Positions 52,583-62,412 of a stretch of 64,000 nt of DNA are shown piece by piece. This stretch comes from Pediococcus ethanolidurans (GTDB taxonomy: Bacteria; Bacillota; Bacilli; Lactobacillales; Lactobacillaceae): assembly GCF_001437405.1 (NCBI RefSeq), contig NZ_JQBY01000001.1, forward strand, positions 1 through 64,000, given 5' to 3'. The first letter of the stretch is position 1, and each line of letters opens with the position of its first letter. The notes beneath the pieces were generated by a model. That model saw only the letters and a program-made list of their open reading frames with translations. It did not search any database and was not told the origin of the DNA. The position numbers were made by a program, and so were the translations under genes.

Positions 52583-54811
52583 TTATTCATCTATAAGAGA
52601 GAATTTTTCTTTTAAATCTGTTTCCGAATTGTTCCCAACAAAAATTTCAAAATTGCCAGGCTCTGATTCATAATTAAGATCTCTACCATAAAATTTCAAC
52701 ATATCATTAGTTACTTCAAAACTTACTGTTATTGTCGAATTTGCTGGTAATGCTACCTTCTTAAAAGACTTCAATTCTTTAACTGGTCTCACAATACTTC
52801 CAACAACATCCCTAATGTACAGCTGAACAGTTTCCTCACCCGCAACTTCACTATCATTTCGAATATCAACTGAAACTTTTATATTGTCTTCTTTATTCAT
52901 CGTCTTTTTATTCAATCTTAAATTACTATATATGGCATGATGATAAGAAAGACCAAACCCAAAGGGATATAACGGTTTTACAGGAGTATCAATGTATTTT
53001 GCAGTATATCTCGTGCTGTGTTTTGATGTTTCGGGAGACCTTCCCGTACTAAAATGATTATAATAGATCGGAAGTTGACCCACTGAATAAGGAAAGCTCA
53101 TTGATAATCTTCCTGAAGGATTAAATCCTCCAAAAATCACATCCGCAACCGCATGTCCTCCTTCTGTACCCGGAAACCAAGCTTGAATTATGGCATCAAC
53201 TTGTGGCTCAATATTACTCAATACCAATGGTCTACCACTAATAACTACTAAAACTATCTTTTTATTTAATGATCTAATTTTTTCGAGTAATTTTAATTGA
53301 TTATCTGGCAAAGTTAAGTTTGTTTTACTGCCTGCTTCGCCGCTCTCTAAAGTATGTTCACCTAAAACCATAACAACAACATCCGCATTTTTGGCGGCTT
53401 CAATTGCCTCCTGATTTTTTTGAGATTCCTCCTCATGAGTTAATACAAATGATTTTTGTTCATCTGAACTAATTCCAGTATTGTTTAATATCTCTTTATT
53501 CTCTAATATATTTGTTCCTTCGGCAATCTTCAAATTTTGTTTTGTCACATGTTCTCTGAAAGCCTGAGAAATCGAAATAACATCTTTAGTATTTCCATGA
53601 ACTGCCCATAGTCCAATCAGTTCTTGACTATCAGCGTATGGACCAATTAAGGCTATTTTTTGATTTTTGTTTAAAGGCAAAATATTATTTTGATTTTTAA
53701 GCAAAACCATTGCACGATCGGCAACTTTTCTGGCTAGCTCTCGTCGCTTTTTGGAAACAAGCTCATGACGTTCAGCCTGCTCACTTGCTCCACGATATGG
53801 ATCTTCAAATAAGCCTAACTCATTCTTAAGCTTAAGTACTCGCCACACGGCCTCGTTTACCTTCTCTTCACTAATCGAACCATTCTCCAATAGTGGTTCC
53901 AATTCATTAGCGTAACATGGCGACTTCATATCAATGTCAACAGTTGCTTTTAGTGCTTGTTGTGTTGCCATACGATTATCTTCAGCAATTCCATGAGCCA
54001 CCAATTCACTTACTGCAGCATAATCTGAAATTAAAACACCTTCAAATCCCCATTCTTCTCGTAATACTTTTTTCATTAACCATTCATTTGCAGTCGCTGG
54101 AACTCCATTCAAGGAGTTAAAGGAAGTCATAACCATTTTTACCCCTGAATCGACTGCCGCCTTATACGAAGGTAGATATTGATTACGTAATCGATATTCA
54201 GACATATCCGTTGTATTGTATTCTTTTCCAGATTCTGCAGCTCCATATGCAGCAAAATGTTTAATACATGAAGCCATTCCATGTCCTTCATTTAATCCAT
54301 TTTGTAATCCCTCCACCATTGAAGAAGAAAACTGCGAATTTAAATAAGGGTCTTCTCCAGTTGATTCAAGAACACGTCCCCAGCGCGGATCTCTCACTAA
54401 ATCAACCATTGGCGCAAACGCCACTTGAACTCCCGATGCTTTTGCCTCCGAAGCCGTATTTTTATATGCATCACGTATTAACTTTGTATTCCAAGTAGCA
54501 CCAAGTCCAAGTGGAATCGGATAAATTGTTTTATATCCATAAATAATATCAGCCATAAAAAGTAACGGAATGTGATGCTTACTTTTTGCCATATATCTAT
54601 CTTGAATTTCTCGTGTTTTTTTTGCACCTGCCACATTTAAAACAGAACCTGACAAATTAACTATTTTTGGAGAAATTCCTAATTTTTGTTCTGGACCAAC
54701 TACAATATCGTTGCTAGATTCAAAGAACTCTCCTGATAACTGAATCAGTTGTCCAACCTTTTCTGTAACCGTCAATTCATTCAAAAGTTTTCTTAGTTTT
54801 TTTAATTGCAT
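52583..54811 (-). CDS. GH3 beta-glucosidase (BglX-like, cytoplasmic)
   Basis: A 742-residue GH3 enzyme that removes terminal beta-linked sugars. The TIM-barrel domain has RDPRWGR, KHF at 184-186 and nucleophile D263 in GVLISDYAAV; the alpha/beta sandwich carries the presumed acid/base Glu in ESGEAGSKTNL; a C-terminal fibronectin-III-like domain (VQLYIRDVVGSIVRPVKEL) completes the BglX layout. There is no signal peptide, so the substrate must be imported. It is co-transcribed with a cellobiose-family EIIC 10 bp upstream. Confidence 0.93.
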   Translation of the reverse strand: MQLKKLRKLLNELTVTEKVGQLIQLSGEFFESSNDIVVGPEQKLGISPKIVNLSGSVLNVAGAKKTREIQDRYMAKSKHHIPLLFMADIIYGYKTIYPIPLGLGATWNTKLIRDAYKNTASEAKASGVQVAFAPMVDLVRDPRWGRVLESTGEDPYLNSQFSSSMVEGLQNGLNEGHGMASCIKHFAAYGAAESGKEYNTTDMSEYRLRNQYLPSYKAAVDSGVKMVMTSFNSLNGVPATANEWLMKKVLREEWGFEGVLISDYAAVSELVAHGIAEDNRMATQQALKATVDIDMKSPCYANELEPLLENGSISEEKVNEAVWRVLKLKNELGLFEDPYRGASEQAERHELVSKKRRELARKVADRAMVLLKNQNNILPLNKNQKIALIGPYADSQELIGLWAVHGNTKDVISISQAFREHVTKQNLKIAEGTNILENKEILNNTGISSDEQKSFVLTHEEESQKNQEAIEAAKNADVVVMVLGEHTLESGEAGSKTNLTLPDNQLKLLEKIRSLNKKIVLVVISGRPLVLSNIEPQVDAIIQAWFPGTEGGHAVADVIFGGFNPSGRLSMSFPYSVGQLPIYYNHFSTGRSPETSKHSTRYTAKYIDTPVKPLYPFGFGLSYHHAIYSNLRLNKKTMNKEDNIKVSVDIRNDSEVAGEETVQLYIRDVVGSIVRPVKELKSFKKVALPANSTITVSFEVTNDMLKFYGRDLNYESEPGNFEIFVGNNSETDLKEKFSLIDE

Positions 54812-54821
54812 TTGTTATCTC

Positions 54822-56108
54822 CTATTTTTTAACTTCGCTTTTTTGTTCCAAGGCATATGCCTTTCGGTCAACACGACGGAACCATGGCCACCAAAGAATT
54901 GGTGAGAGTACGAGCTGAATAAGAATCTGTAGAATAATAATTGAGGCACTTCCTTCTACCGCTGCATGAAATCCAAGTGGTAGCCCAAACACCGCTTGTG
55001 CACCAATAAATTTTGCTACAATACCGATTTTGATTAAGGTATAAGAAATAATGATGGCAATAGTATTATTAAAAATGAAAGGAATTGCTAAATCAAAATT
55101 TAGAACTAATGGTGTACCAAAAATAACCGGTTCTGTAATTCCAAAAAATGCTGGAACAACTGCTAAACGACCCAGTTTTTTATACTGTTGACTTTTAGCA
55201 AAAATCATCAATAAAACTAATCCAAGTGCCAGTCCACTCCACGTAATAATATTAAAGAACCCCAGTCCAATAATATTTGGAATTTCTTTTCCTGCCTTGA
55301 TAGCTTGCAGATCCTCCATATCCATTGATAACCAGATCGGTGTAACTAAGGGCAATAAAACATTAGTACCATGAATTCCAAAGAACCAGAGAATTTGCTG
55401 TAAAATACTGATAAATATCATTGCTAGAACAGATCCTCCGACGTGCTTTAAAGGAATTTGAATTAACGAATAAATAGCTTGGTGTAAACAACCGTAGGAA
55501 GTAAATGTAAATAACCAAGAAATTAATATAAAAATGACACCTTCTACGAGTAATGGAATTAAAGCTTCAAATGCCTCCGATACCATTGGTGGAACACTTT
55601 CAGGCATTTTTATCGTCCATCCATGCTGCTTGATATACACATACACACGAGCACTAATTAAACCAACTAACATTGCAGAAAAAATTCCCTGAGTTCCTAA
55701 CCATGTTGTAGGTATCGTGCTCAATGAAGCTGATTTTTCTGTTACCATCTTTAAGGGTGTTAAAATTAGGAAGTTCATCAACGCGATGATTCCGGCCATT
55801 GTGCCATCATCACCACTAATAAAATGTGGAACTAGGTTTTTAGCCATTAGAAAAACAATATAAACGGCCAAACAGCCCACAGTAATAGTATCTGTCAAAT
55901 TTAAAATTGGCGTCAAACCAATTTTGTTAATAAAGTCCGGTACTGCCTTTATTGGAAAAACAACCAGTAACACTGACATGGAACCAATAATTGTTAACCC
56001 TAATGTTGCCATCATTGATTTCATAATCGTCAACAAATACTTATTAGCCGCAATCTTATTTAAAGTTGGGGTAATACGATCAAAGAATCCTTGTACTTTC
56101 TCTTTCAT
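54822..56108 (-). CDS. PTS lactose/cellobiose-family subunit EIIC (CelB-like)
   Basis: A 428-residue membrane permease with about ten helices; FGIHGTNVLLPLVTPIWLSMD (near residue 255), FFGITEPVIFGTPLVLN and GFHAAVEGSASIIILQ are CelB signatures. ATG at 56108 has GAGGAG 7-9 nt before. EIIA and EIIB of this family are not encoded nearby, so it must share those of another system or, less likely, transport without phosphorylation, which would fit the non-phospho GH3 partner. Confidence 0.9.
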   Translation of the reverse strand: MKEKVQGFFDRITPTLNKIAANKYLLTIMKSMMATLGLTIIGSMSVLLVVFPIKAVPDFINKIGLTPILNLTDTITVGCLAVYIVFLMAKNLVPHFISGDDGTMAGIIALMNFLILTPLKMVTEKSASLSTIPTTWLGTQGIFSAMLVGLISARVYVYIKQHGWTIKMPESVPPMVSEAFEALIPLLVEGVIFILISWLFTFTSYGCLHQAIYSLIQIPLKHVGGSVLAMIFISILQQILWFFGIHGTNVLLPLVTPIWLSMDMEDLQAIKAGKEIPNIIGLGFFNIITWSGLALGLVLLMIFAKSQQYKKLGRLAVVPAFFGITEPVIFGTPLVLNFDLAIPFIFNNTIAIIISYTLIKIGIVAKFIGAQAVFGLPLGFHAAVEGSASIIILQILIQLVLSPILWWPWFRRVDRKAYALEQKSEVKK

Positions 56109-56133
56109 AATAAAAACTCCTCTTTTTATTTTT

Positions 56134-56147
56134 AGAAAACGTTTTCT
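56134..56147. promoter_or_regulatory. cre-like palindrome before the EIIC-GH3 operon
   Basis: AGAAAACGTTTTCT is a perfect 14-bp palindrome with the cre CG core, 26-39 bp before the EIIC start. CcpA binding here would repress the operon. Confidence 0.55.
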
Positions 56148-56220
56148 TTTCATCTTTGATTGTATACCGGCAAAAAATATGATTCATTCCAAATATTAAG
56201 CAAAAACATGTAAAATATTG

Positions 56221-57072
56221 TCATTCATGAATTTCTGTTTCTACAAACCTTCTAGGCGACATACCATAAGCTTTTTTAAAAACATTATAAAAATTTCGAT
56301 AACTGCCGAATCCATTACTGTAAGCAATTTCGGTAAATGTTTTCTTTGAATTAAGCATTTCTTTTTTTGCCTCATTCAAACGTAAGATATCCAAGTACTC
56401 CGTCCAATTCATTCCGATATAAGTTTTAAAATACTTAGAAAAATACGCATTCGAATAACTAAACTGTGACGCAACTTCATTCAAAGTTATTTTTCTAGAA
56501 ATATTCATTTGTAAATACTTTAAAATATTATTTAATGGCATTAATTTTTTAAAATTTAAATCAATTGTTTTGGGATCTGCTGAAATGGCACACTCATCAA
56601 TCAATAATGCTAAGCTATCATATATTAGACCCAAGCTATGTATAGTAGAAGTTAATTGTGGATTTGATCTGTAATTCAAAAGTTTATTCAACATTCTCTT
56701 CAATTGATCTAGCCACGAGTCTGTCTCTCCATATCTTACAGTATTTAGTTGTAGGAGCATATTATGGTTATAAGAATTTTTTGTAAATGTAACCATCAGG
56801 TCAAGTGGAATTTGCATAACAAAAATATGACTCTTTTCGGGTGAAAAAGTTGAATGAATAATATTAGAATTGATTAGAATTAAATCACCTTTCTGCATCT
56901 CATAAATATTAGAATTAATTGAAACAAGTAACGATCCACTCATGCAATACAGAAATTCGAGACTTTTGTGCCAGTGTTTAGGGATTTTACGATTAGGATT
57001 ATCTGCAATAAAATCAAAAAGCTTAACTGGAATATTATCTTCTAAAGTAATTATTTCATGCGTAAAGTTCAT
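56221..57072 (-). CDS. AraC-family regulator
   Basis: A 283-residue regulator with an N-terminal cupin sugar-sensing domain (HWHKSLEFLYCMSGSLLVSI as the core, about residues 30-50) and a C-terminal AraC double HTH (ITLNEVASQFSYSNAYFSKYF; FTEIAYSNGFGSYRNFYNVFKK in part). ATG at 57072 follows GGAGG. It lies directly upstream of the EIIC-GH3 pair on the same strand and most likely activates it in response to beta-glucosides. Confidence 0.9.
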   Translation of the reverse strand: MNFTHEIITLEDNIPVKLFDFIADNPNRKIPKHWHKSLEFLYCMSGSLLVSINSNIYEMQKGDLILINSNIIHSTFSPEKSHIFVMQIPLDLMVTFTKNSYNHNMLLQLNTVRYGETDSWLDQLKRMLNKLLNYRSNPQLTSTIHSLGLIYDSLALLIDECAISADPKTIDLNFKKLMPLNNILKYLQMNISRKITLNEVASQFSYSNAYFSKYFKTYIGMNWTEYLDILRLNEAKKEMLNSKKTFTEIAYSNGFGSYRNFYNVFKKAYGMSPRRFVETEIHE

Positions 57073-57152
57073 AAAAATCCTCCATTCTGTTACTAACAAT
57101 TTGCTTGTTTAACTTATTTTAACAATTCGATACGATATAATCCGATTTTTAC

Positions 57153-57189
57153 AAAAAAAGCTGTGTGATTTTTTTCACACAACTTTTTT
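57153..57189. terminator. Bidirectional terminator after the aldolase operon
   Basis: AAAAAAG-C-TGTGTGA (57154-57168) pairs with TCACACA-A-CTTTTTT (57175-57189), one mismatch, 6-base loop, with A/T tracts on both sides. Confidence 0.85.
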
Positions 57190-57216
57190 GCTGTTTATAG
57201 TTAGATACTATTTAAT

Positions 57217-58110
57217 TTATAGAAATTCATTACGCCATGGCTCAGTATTCTTATACAAGTCAGCTTTACCAACAGCACCAAAAAGTTCGTTTTTGTGATG
57301 CACAACTTTTTTGGCTTCAACAATACATGATGGGAATAAGTTATTTGGATCCCAACCGTCGTCTTCTGCTAAAACCTTTCGTGCCTGAACAAAGAATGCA
57401 TGTTTATAATCAGAAGAGATATTAACTTTTGTAATTCCTGTTTTAACTGCCTCTGCAATTTGATCATCGGGATTAGATGAACCACCGTGTAAAACAAGCG
57501 GATTATCTACCACTGATAAGATTTCCTTTAAAATATCAATACGAATCTTTGGTGTTACGTCAGAAGGATAAATACCATGAGCTGTTCCAATTCCGACTGC
57601 AAGTGTATCCACCCCAGTCTCTTCGACAAATCGTTTTGCATCTTCTGGTTGTGTGTAAATTCCATTTTGCAAATGTTCCTTAATATGATTACCAGTTTGT
57701 CCAATAGTTCCCAATTCACCTTCAACTGTAACACCAACCAAATGACACATATCTACCGTTTTTTTAGTAATAGCCACATTATCTTCCCATGAAGCCAATG
57801 AGCCATCAATCATTACAGAGCTAAAACCGTTATGAATAGCACGAGCTACATTATTAATAGTATCGCCATGATCTAGATGTAGAACGAAGGGTACTTTACT
57901 ATTTTTAATTCGTTGTAAAACATAGGCAAAGAAATCATCTTTTGCATATGCCATTTCAGTTGGATGTACCGCAATAATACCAGGTGCATTATCTGCTTCA
58001 CATTGTTCAACAGCTGACTTTAGCAATTCAGAATTAGAAACATTATAAGCACCAACAGCAAAATGATTTTTCTTAGCAACTGACAACATTTGATTCATAT
58101 TTAATAACAT
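57217..58110 (-). CDS. Class II ketose-bisphosphate aldolase (first paralogue by position)
   Basis: A 297-residue zinc aldolase of the FbaA/GatY/KbaY family. LHLDHGDT, IGTAHGIYP and LVLHGGSSNPDD hold the three zinc-binding histidines and phosphate loop, and VNISSDYKHAF is the second phosphate-binding strand. It splits a ketose 1,6-bisphosphate (or a ketose 1-phosphate) into DHAP and an aldehyde. ATG at 58110 with GGAGAG 9 nt upstream is chosen over 58173, which would run into the upstream aldolase gene. Which sugar is unknown. Confidence 0.9.
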   Translation of the reverse strand: MLLNMNQMLSVAKKNHFAVGAYNVSNSELLKSAVEQCEADNAPGIIAVHPTEMAYAKDDFFAYVLQRIKNSKVPFVLHLDHGDTINNVARAIHNGFSSVMIDGSLASWEDNVAITKKTVDMCHLVGVTVEGELGTIGQTGNHIKEHLQNGIYTQPEDAKRFVEETGVDTLAVGIGTAHGIYPSDVTPKIRIDILKEILSVVDNPLVLHGGSSNPDDQIAEAVKTGITKVNISSDYKHAFFVQARKVLAEDDGWDPNNLFPSCIVEAKKVVHHKNELFGAVGKADLYKNTEPWRNEFL

Positions 58111-58135
58111 AATTAATATCTCTCCTTCAATTTTA

Positions 58136-58999
58136 TTATTTATTTGCCAACGATTTTCCTTCAGAACCAACAATATTTATATAGTATTCAACCATCTCCT
58201 TAGCTGGAATTAATGTGGAATTCATCAAATCAACATATTCCATATTTCTATTTTTATTTTGTGAAATATATACTGCATCTGCTTGTGCCTTCATAACATC
58301 AGATCCCACATTTACCTTGTTAATGCCACACGCAACTGCTTGGCGAATATTCTTTTCACCACAGCCTGATCCACCATGCAAAACAAGAGGAATTCCTGTT
58401 GCTTTCTTGATTTTTGAAACAATTGCGAAATCAAATACCGGTACAAAATCTTTAGGCATAACCCCATGAGTTGAGCCAAACGAGATAGATAAAGCGTTTA
58501 CATTTGTGGCATTAATAAACTTGATTGCATCATCCGGATTAGTGTACATATCCGCGTTAGTAAAGTGATCTCCCACAACTGCTCCCATATTTCCAACCTC
58601 TGCTTCTACGGTAGCCTGATATTGCTTAGCCAAATTAACAATTTCTTTCGTGGTTGCAACATTTTCTTTAAAATTCATTTCAGATGCATCAATCATGACG
58701 CTTGAAAATCCCTCTTTTAGACTCTCTTTCACATATTCCGGTGACTTACCGTGATCTAAATTAATTGCCACTTCAACATTTGCATCCTTTGCCATCTTTA
58801 TTAGTGATGGCAAGACATACTCCCTAGGAATGTGTTTTTCCAAATGTTCCATTAGCAAATCAATAATAATCGGAGCTTTCTTTTCTTCAGCCGCAGAAAT
58901 AGTTGCATATGAGCTTTCCAAATTAAAACAGTTAATAGCCATTACTGCATAATTATCTTCATTTGCCTTTTGCAGCATCTTCTCCATCGAAACATACAT
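58136..58999 (-). CDS. Class II ketose-bisphosphate aldolase (second paralogue)
   Basis: A 287-residue class II aldolase with the zinc ligands in INLDHGKS, FGSTHGVMP and LVLHGGSGCGE, and VNVGSDVMKA at the phosphate site. It is a paralogue of the adjacent aldolase, though the two differ in many positions, so this is not a recent duplication. Both follow the EIIC gene of a fructose-family PTS, implying that the imported sugar is a ketose or is converted to one. Two aldolases may handle epimeric substrates. Confidence 0.9.
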   Translation of the reverse strand: MYVSMEKMLQKANEDNYAVMAINCFNLESSYATISAAEEKKAPIIIDLLMEHLEKHIPREYVLPSLIKMAKDANVEVAINLDHGKSPEYVKESLKEGFSSVMIDASEMNFKENVATTKEIVNLAKQYQATVEAEVGNMGAVVGDHFTNADMYTNPDDAIKFINATNVNALSISFGSTHGVMPKDFVPVFDFAIVSKIKKATGIPLVLHGGSGCGEKNIRQAVACGINKVNVGSDVMKAQADAVYISQNKNRNMEYVDLMNSTLIPAKEMVEYYINIVGSEGKSLANK

Positions 59000-59014
59000 A
59001 AACTTACTTTCCTC

Positions 59015-60100
59015 CTAACTAATACGAATATCTCCTAAATCGATATCTTCTTCGGATTCTTCCTCTTTCTTAGGTTCCTCACTAGGTTTTTTCTTCCAAG
59101 CAAACAGAATTAATCCCGTCACAACTGATCCAATTAAAAGAGCTAGTAAAAAGAGTAATGGCTTGTTCATCGCTGGCACAATAAACAATCCGCCGGAAGG
59201 AACAGGGCTTTCAATTCCCCATGTCATAGATAATCCACCACCAACAGCTGCTCCTAAAGAACAAGAAACAACCATTCTTATCACATCTACCGCCGCAATT
59301 GGAATAACGCCTTCCGTAATCATGACAATTCCCATTGGAAATGCAACCTTAATATTGTCTTCCTCTTCTTGAGAATAAATTTTATGCTTAAATATTTTTG
59401 AAAGTACCCATGAGATTGTGACTCCAAAAGGTGGAACCATTGACGCAAGAATCTTCACTGCTTCTGGTTGCTTAACACCTTGAAGAAGCAAACCATCGGC
59501 AAACAACGAAGCTACTTTGTTAACCGGACCCCCAAAATCAAACGAGGCCATACCACCTAAAAGCGCTCCAAAGACAAACCTTGCCGAACCCTGCATACTG
59601 TTTAAGAATGAAGTTAATGCATTTGTGGCCCATACGATTGGCTGTCCAATTACAAAGAACATAACAACTCCCATAATTAATGAAGATAATAATGGAATAA
59701 CCATCATTGGTTTGAGCCCTTCTGCCCATTTAGGTACTTTAATGTACTTAACCAAAAATGCGACTAACCAACCTGTTAAAAAACCGCCTAACATTCCACC
59801 CAAAAATCCAGCACCGATATTATAAGAAATAATTCCGCTTAATAAACCTGGAGCAATACCTGGTCTATCAGAAATGGAATATGCAATTGCAGCAGAAATA
59901 ACTGGTGCTAATAACCCCATTCCCCAAACGCCTAAAGTCGTTAACGCAGATGGTATTGAATATCCACTCTTAAAATTGGTAATTACTTGTCCACCCGTCA
60001 AATTTCCAATTGCAATCAATAATCCTGCGGCAACTACCAAAGGTAACATGTATGAAATAGCCGTCATGGCATGTTTTTTTAATTGTAATTTTTTTAACAT
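59015..60100 (-). CDS. PTS fructose-family subunit EIIC
   Basis: A 361-residue membrane permease: AISYMLPLVVAAGLLIAIG at the N-terminus, SFDFGGPVNKVAS and ITEGVIPIAAVDVIRM mark the family, with about ten helices and an acidic C-terminal tail (EESEEDIDLGD). ATG at 60100 has AAGGAG 7 nt before; the frame opens at 60130. It is partnered with separate EIIB and EIIA and with two aldolases downstream. Confidence 0.92.
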   Translation of the reverse strand: MLKKLQLKKHAMTAISYMLPLVVAAGLLIAIGNLTGGQVITNFKSGYSIPSALTTLGVWGMGLLAPVISAAIAYSISDRPGIAPGLLSGIISYNIGAGFLGGMLGGFLTGWLVAFLVKYIKVPKWAEGLKPMMVIPLLSSLIMGVVMFFVIGQPIVWATNALTSFLNSMQGSARFVFGALLGGMASFDFGGPVNKVASLFADGLLLQGVKQPEAVKILASMVPPFGVTISWVLSKIFKHKIYSQEEEDNIKVAFPMGIVMITEGVIPIAAVDVIRMVVSCSLGAAVGGGLSMTWGIESPVPSGGLFIVPAMNKPLLFLLALLIGSVVTGLILFAWKKKPSEEPKKEEESEEDIDLGDIRIS

Positions 60101-60132
60101 TTTTCTACTCCTTTTCGAAAAATTATTCATTA

Positions 60133-60447
60133 TTATGCGTTTTGAATTTTTGTCACCACTGCTTCGAGTAGTTTCTTTGGTGCTTTAATTGCTGTATTAG
60201 TAGAAACTTCAACAACTCTTTTTCCCTTAAATCTGTCTCGACCACCAATTTTGATATCAACCACTAACAAAACAAAGTCGGCCTCTTTGATTTGATCACT
60301 AGTTAATTCATTTTCCGTTCCAATAGTTCCTTGCGTTTCCATATGAATCTCATAGCCTAATTCTGTGGCCGCTTTCATAACTTTTTCTCTTGCAATATAG
60401 GTATGAGCAATTCCTGATGTACACGCTGCGATTCCAACAATTTTCAT
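60133..60447 (-). CDS. PTS fructose-family subunit EIIB
   Basis: A 104-residue EIIB-Fru with Cys9 in IAACTSGIAHTYIARE and METQGTIGTENELT. ATG at 60447 follows AAAGGAG at good spacing; an in-frame GTG lies at 60456, overlapping the EIIA stop. It receives phosphate from EIIA and passes it to sugar in EIIC. Confidence 0.92.
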   Translation of the reverse strand: MKIVGIAACTSGIAHTYIAREKVMKAATELGYEIHMETQGTIGTENELTSDQIKEADFVLLVVDIKIGGRDRFKGKRVVEVSTNTAIKAPKKLLEAVVTKIQNA

Positions 60448-60452
60448 TTTTC

Positions 60453-60935
60453 TCACTCCTTTGATGTATTGATAAACAAATCAATTAATTCATCTTTTGT
60501 TTGAACTGTGTGTAAATTTTTAATAAAATCTTCGTTAGCAAGTAAGATAGCAACTTTTTGTAATAGTTTAATGTGTAAAGTATTTGCATCGGTATCCTTC
60601 ACTGCAAACAGAATAATGACATTAACTGGTTTATCATCCAGTGATTCCCACTGAATATCATTTTTACTAATTCCAATTGCGATTGTGGTATTTTTTACAG
60701 CAATAGACTTGCCATGTGGAATGGCCACACCTTCGCCTAACCCAGTCATTCCTTCTTTTTCACGTGCTAAAACATCATCAACAAATTTCTGTTTATTCTC
60801 AACATCTCCGTGTTTTACCAGCAAGTCTGTTAATTCATTGATAACATCTTTTTTGTTCATTGATTTTAAACTTAAAGATATTAAATCCTTAGTAATAACT
60901 TGTCCAATATCAAAATTGTTTAAATCGATTGTCAT
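60453..60935 (-). CDS. PTS fructose-family subunit EIIA
   Basis: A 160-residue EIIA-Fru with active-site H74 in GVAIPHGKS. Only 1 bp separates it from the regulator gene upstream. GAGGAG precedes the ATG. Same gene order (PRD regulator, EIIA, EIIB, EIIC) as the mannoside operon at 15-18.8 kb, which suggests a shared ancestral cassette. Confidence 0.92.
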   Translation of the reverse strand: MTIDLNNFDIGQVITKDLISLSLKSMNKKDVINELTDLLVKHGDVENKQKFVDDVLAREKEGMTGLGEGVAIPHGKSIAVKNTTIAIGISKNDIQWESLDDKPVNVIILFAVKDTDANTLHIKLLQKVAILLANEDFIKNLHTVQTKDELIDLFINTSKE

Positions 60936-60936
60936 C

Positions 60937-62412
60937 TTACTTCATCTCCTCTAACATTCCTTCAACCGCTTCTCTATCTTTCTCTGTAAACATTGCATTG
61001 ACCAATATTACTGACTTAGAATCAATACTTTTACCCGAATTAATTGTTGTAATAATAAAATCAATTTTTTTATTAAATGCATCTTTATCATTTTCATACT
61101 GTCTAAGAGACAGTACATCAATTACATGAATTTGTGGAAACACCTTCTGTACCTTTACTTTGAGAAGCTCTGAAGTTCCAATTCCACTTGCACAAATGAT
61201 AAGCACTCTGGCACTTTTAGGATGTTGTTCCAAATACTTTGCAAAATACAGTGTAAGAAAACCAACCTCATCATCCGAAAGATTTTTACCATATTGATTT
61301 TCAAAAATTTGATTGGTCGCAGCTTTAACGTTGATATATAAAGTTGGATACTCTCTTTTAATATCTGGTAATAATTTGTTTTTTATTTCAATCTGATTAT
61401 TGATGCGATTAATAAGTGGCTTTACATGCCCCAAAAGTTCCTTTTCAATCTGAACAGAATTAATACTTATCCCAATCTCTTGACTAATTTTTTCTATCAA
61501 TTTTTTTGTTAGTTGCTTAACTTCTGACGAGTATCCATTGTTTTCGTCGTTATCCGAAAACAAACGTGATGAAATCAAATATTGAAGTATATAATATTTC
61601 TCAACATCTTCAATTTTTAGATTTAAATAGCCAGACAAACTTTCAATAAAATTGCTCGCGATTTGATAAAGTTCTTTGTTGTTCGCAATTATTTCTAATT
61701 CAGATTTATTCAGTTTTAGATTTTCATTTTTCTTATAAACAATACCCTGCCGGTAACGATTAACAAGAATATAAATATGTGAAAAGATGTTAATATTATA
61801 TGGATAAGGGATGATAGATCCTAGTTCACTTTCAATTCGGTGAATCTGTCGATGGATAAATCTCATATCATATGAATTAGAATCCGGAAATTGATTTTCT
61901 AAATCATTCAAGTCCATCGTATTTATTTTGTTTACTGATTTTAAAATTGCTTCTCTAATAGCTATTTCTGAACCTGAAGCCCCCACTAAATGTTGCCTTC
62001 GAATTAACTTCAAATGAAATGCCTGTAACCTATTACGAATGTCCATCAAATCATTATTTATAACTGGATCACTCACATAATATGGACTAAACAACGATTC
62101 ACTTGATATCAGTTTTGGTGCATGAAATAAAATTTTTAACAAAATTTCATTTCTTCGTTCTACTGGTGAATAATCACTAACCCATTTTGTATCATTTTCA
62201 TTTTCCAAATAAGTTTCATATCTTAAAAGATAACCTTTACCTCTTTTTGATATAATGACTGGTCGACCACTACTTTCATTAATATCTTTGACATACCTGA
62301 TAACAGTTCGTGCAGAAATTTTTAGTTCACTTGCTATGTCATTGGAGGTCATATAAGTGTTTCTTCTTGCAAGCAGGGATAAAATTCTATTTTCATTTTC
62401 TCCAAGTGACAT
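60937..62412 (-). CDS. PRD-containing transcriptional regulator without EIIA domain
   Basis: A 491-residue BglG/LicR-type regulator. N-terminal DeoR-like wHTH (MTSNDIASELKISARTVIRYV), two PRDs (second: EVGFLTLYFAKYLEQH), and a C-terminal EIIB-like domain (VLIICASGIGTSELL with Cys). The C-terminal EIIA-like domain of the two larger paralogues in this window is missing, and PRD2 has Tyr/Phe where the typical second His stands, so phosphorylation control should differ. First gene of the aldolase operon. Confidence 0.88.
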   Translation of the reverse strand: MSLGENENRILSLLARRNTYMTSNDIASELKISARTVIRYVKDINESSGRPVIISKRGKGYLLRYETYLENENDTKWVSDYSPVERRNEILLKILFHAPKLISSESLFSPYYVSDPVINNDLMDIRNRLQAFHLKLIRRQHLVGASGSEIAIREAILKSVNKINTMDLNDLENQFPDSNSYDMRFIHRQIHRIESELGSIIPYPYNINIFSHIYILVNRYRQGIVYKKNENLKLNKSELEIIANNKELYQIASNFIESLSGYLNLKIEDVEKYYILQYLISSRLFSDNDENNGYSSEVKQLTKKLIEKISQEIGISINSVQIEKELLGHVKPLINRINNQIEIKNKLLPDIKREYPTLYINVKAATNQIFENQYGKNLSDDEVGFLTLYFAKYLEQHPKSARVLIICASGIGTSELLKVKVQKVFPQIHVIDVLSLRQYENDKDAFNKKIDFIITTINSGKSIDSKSVILVNAMFTEKDREAVEGMLEEMK

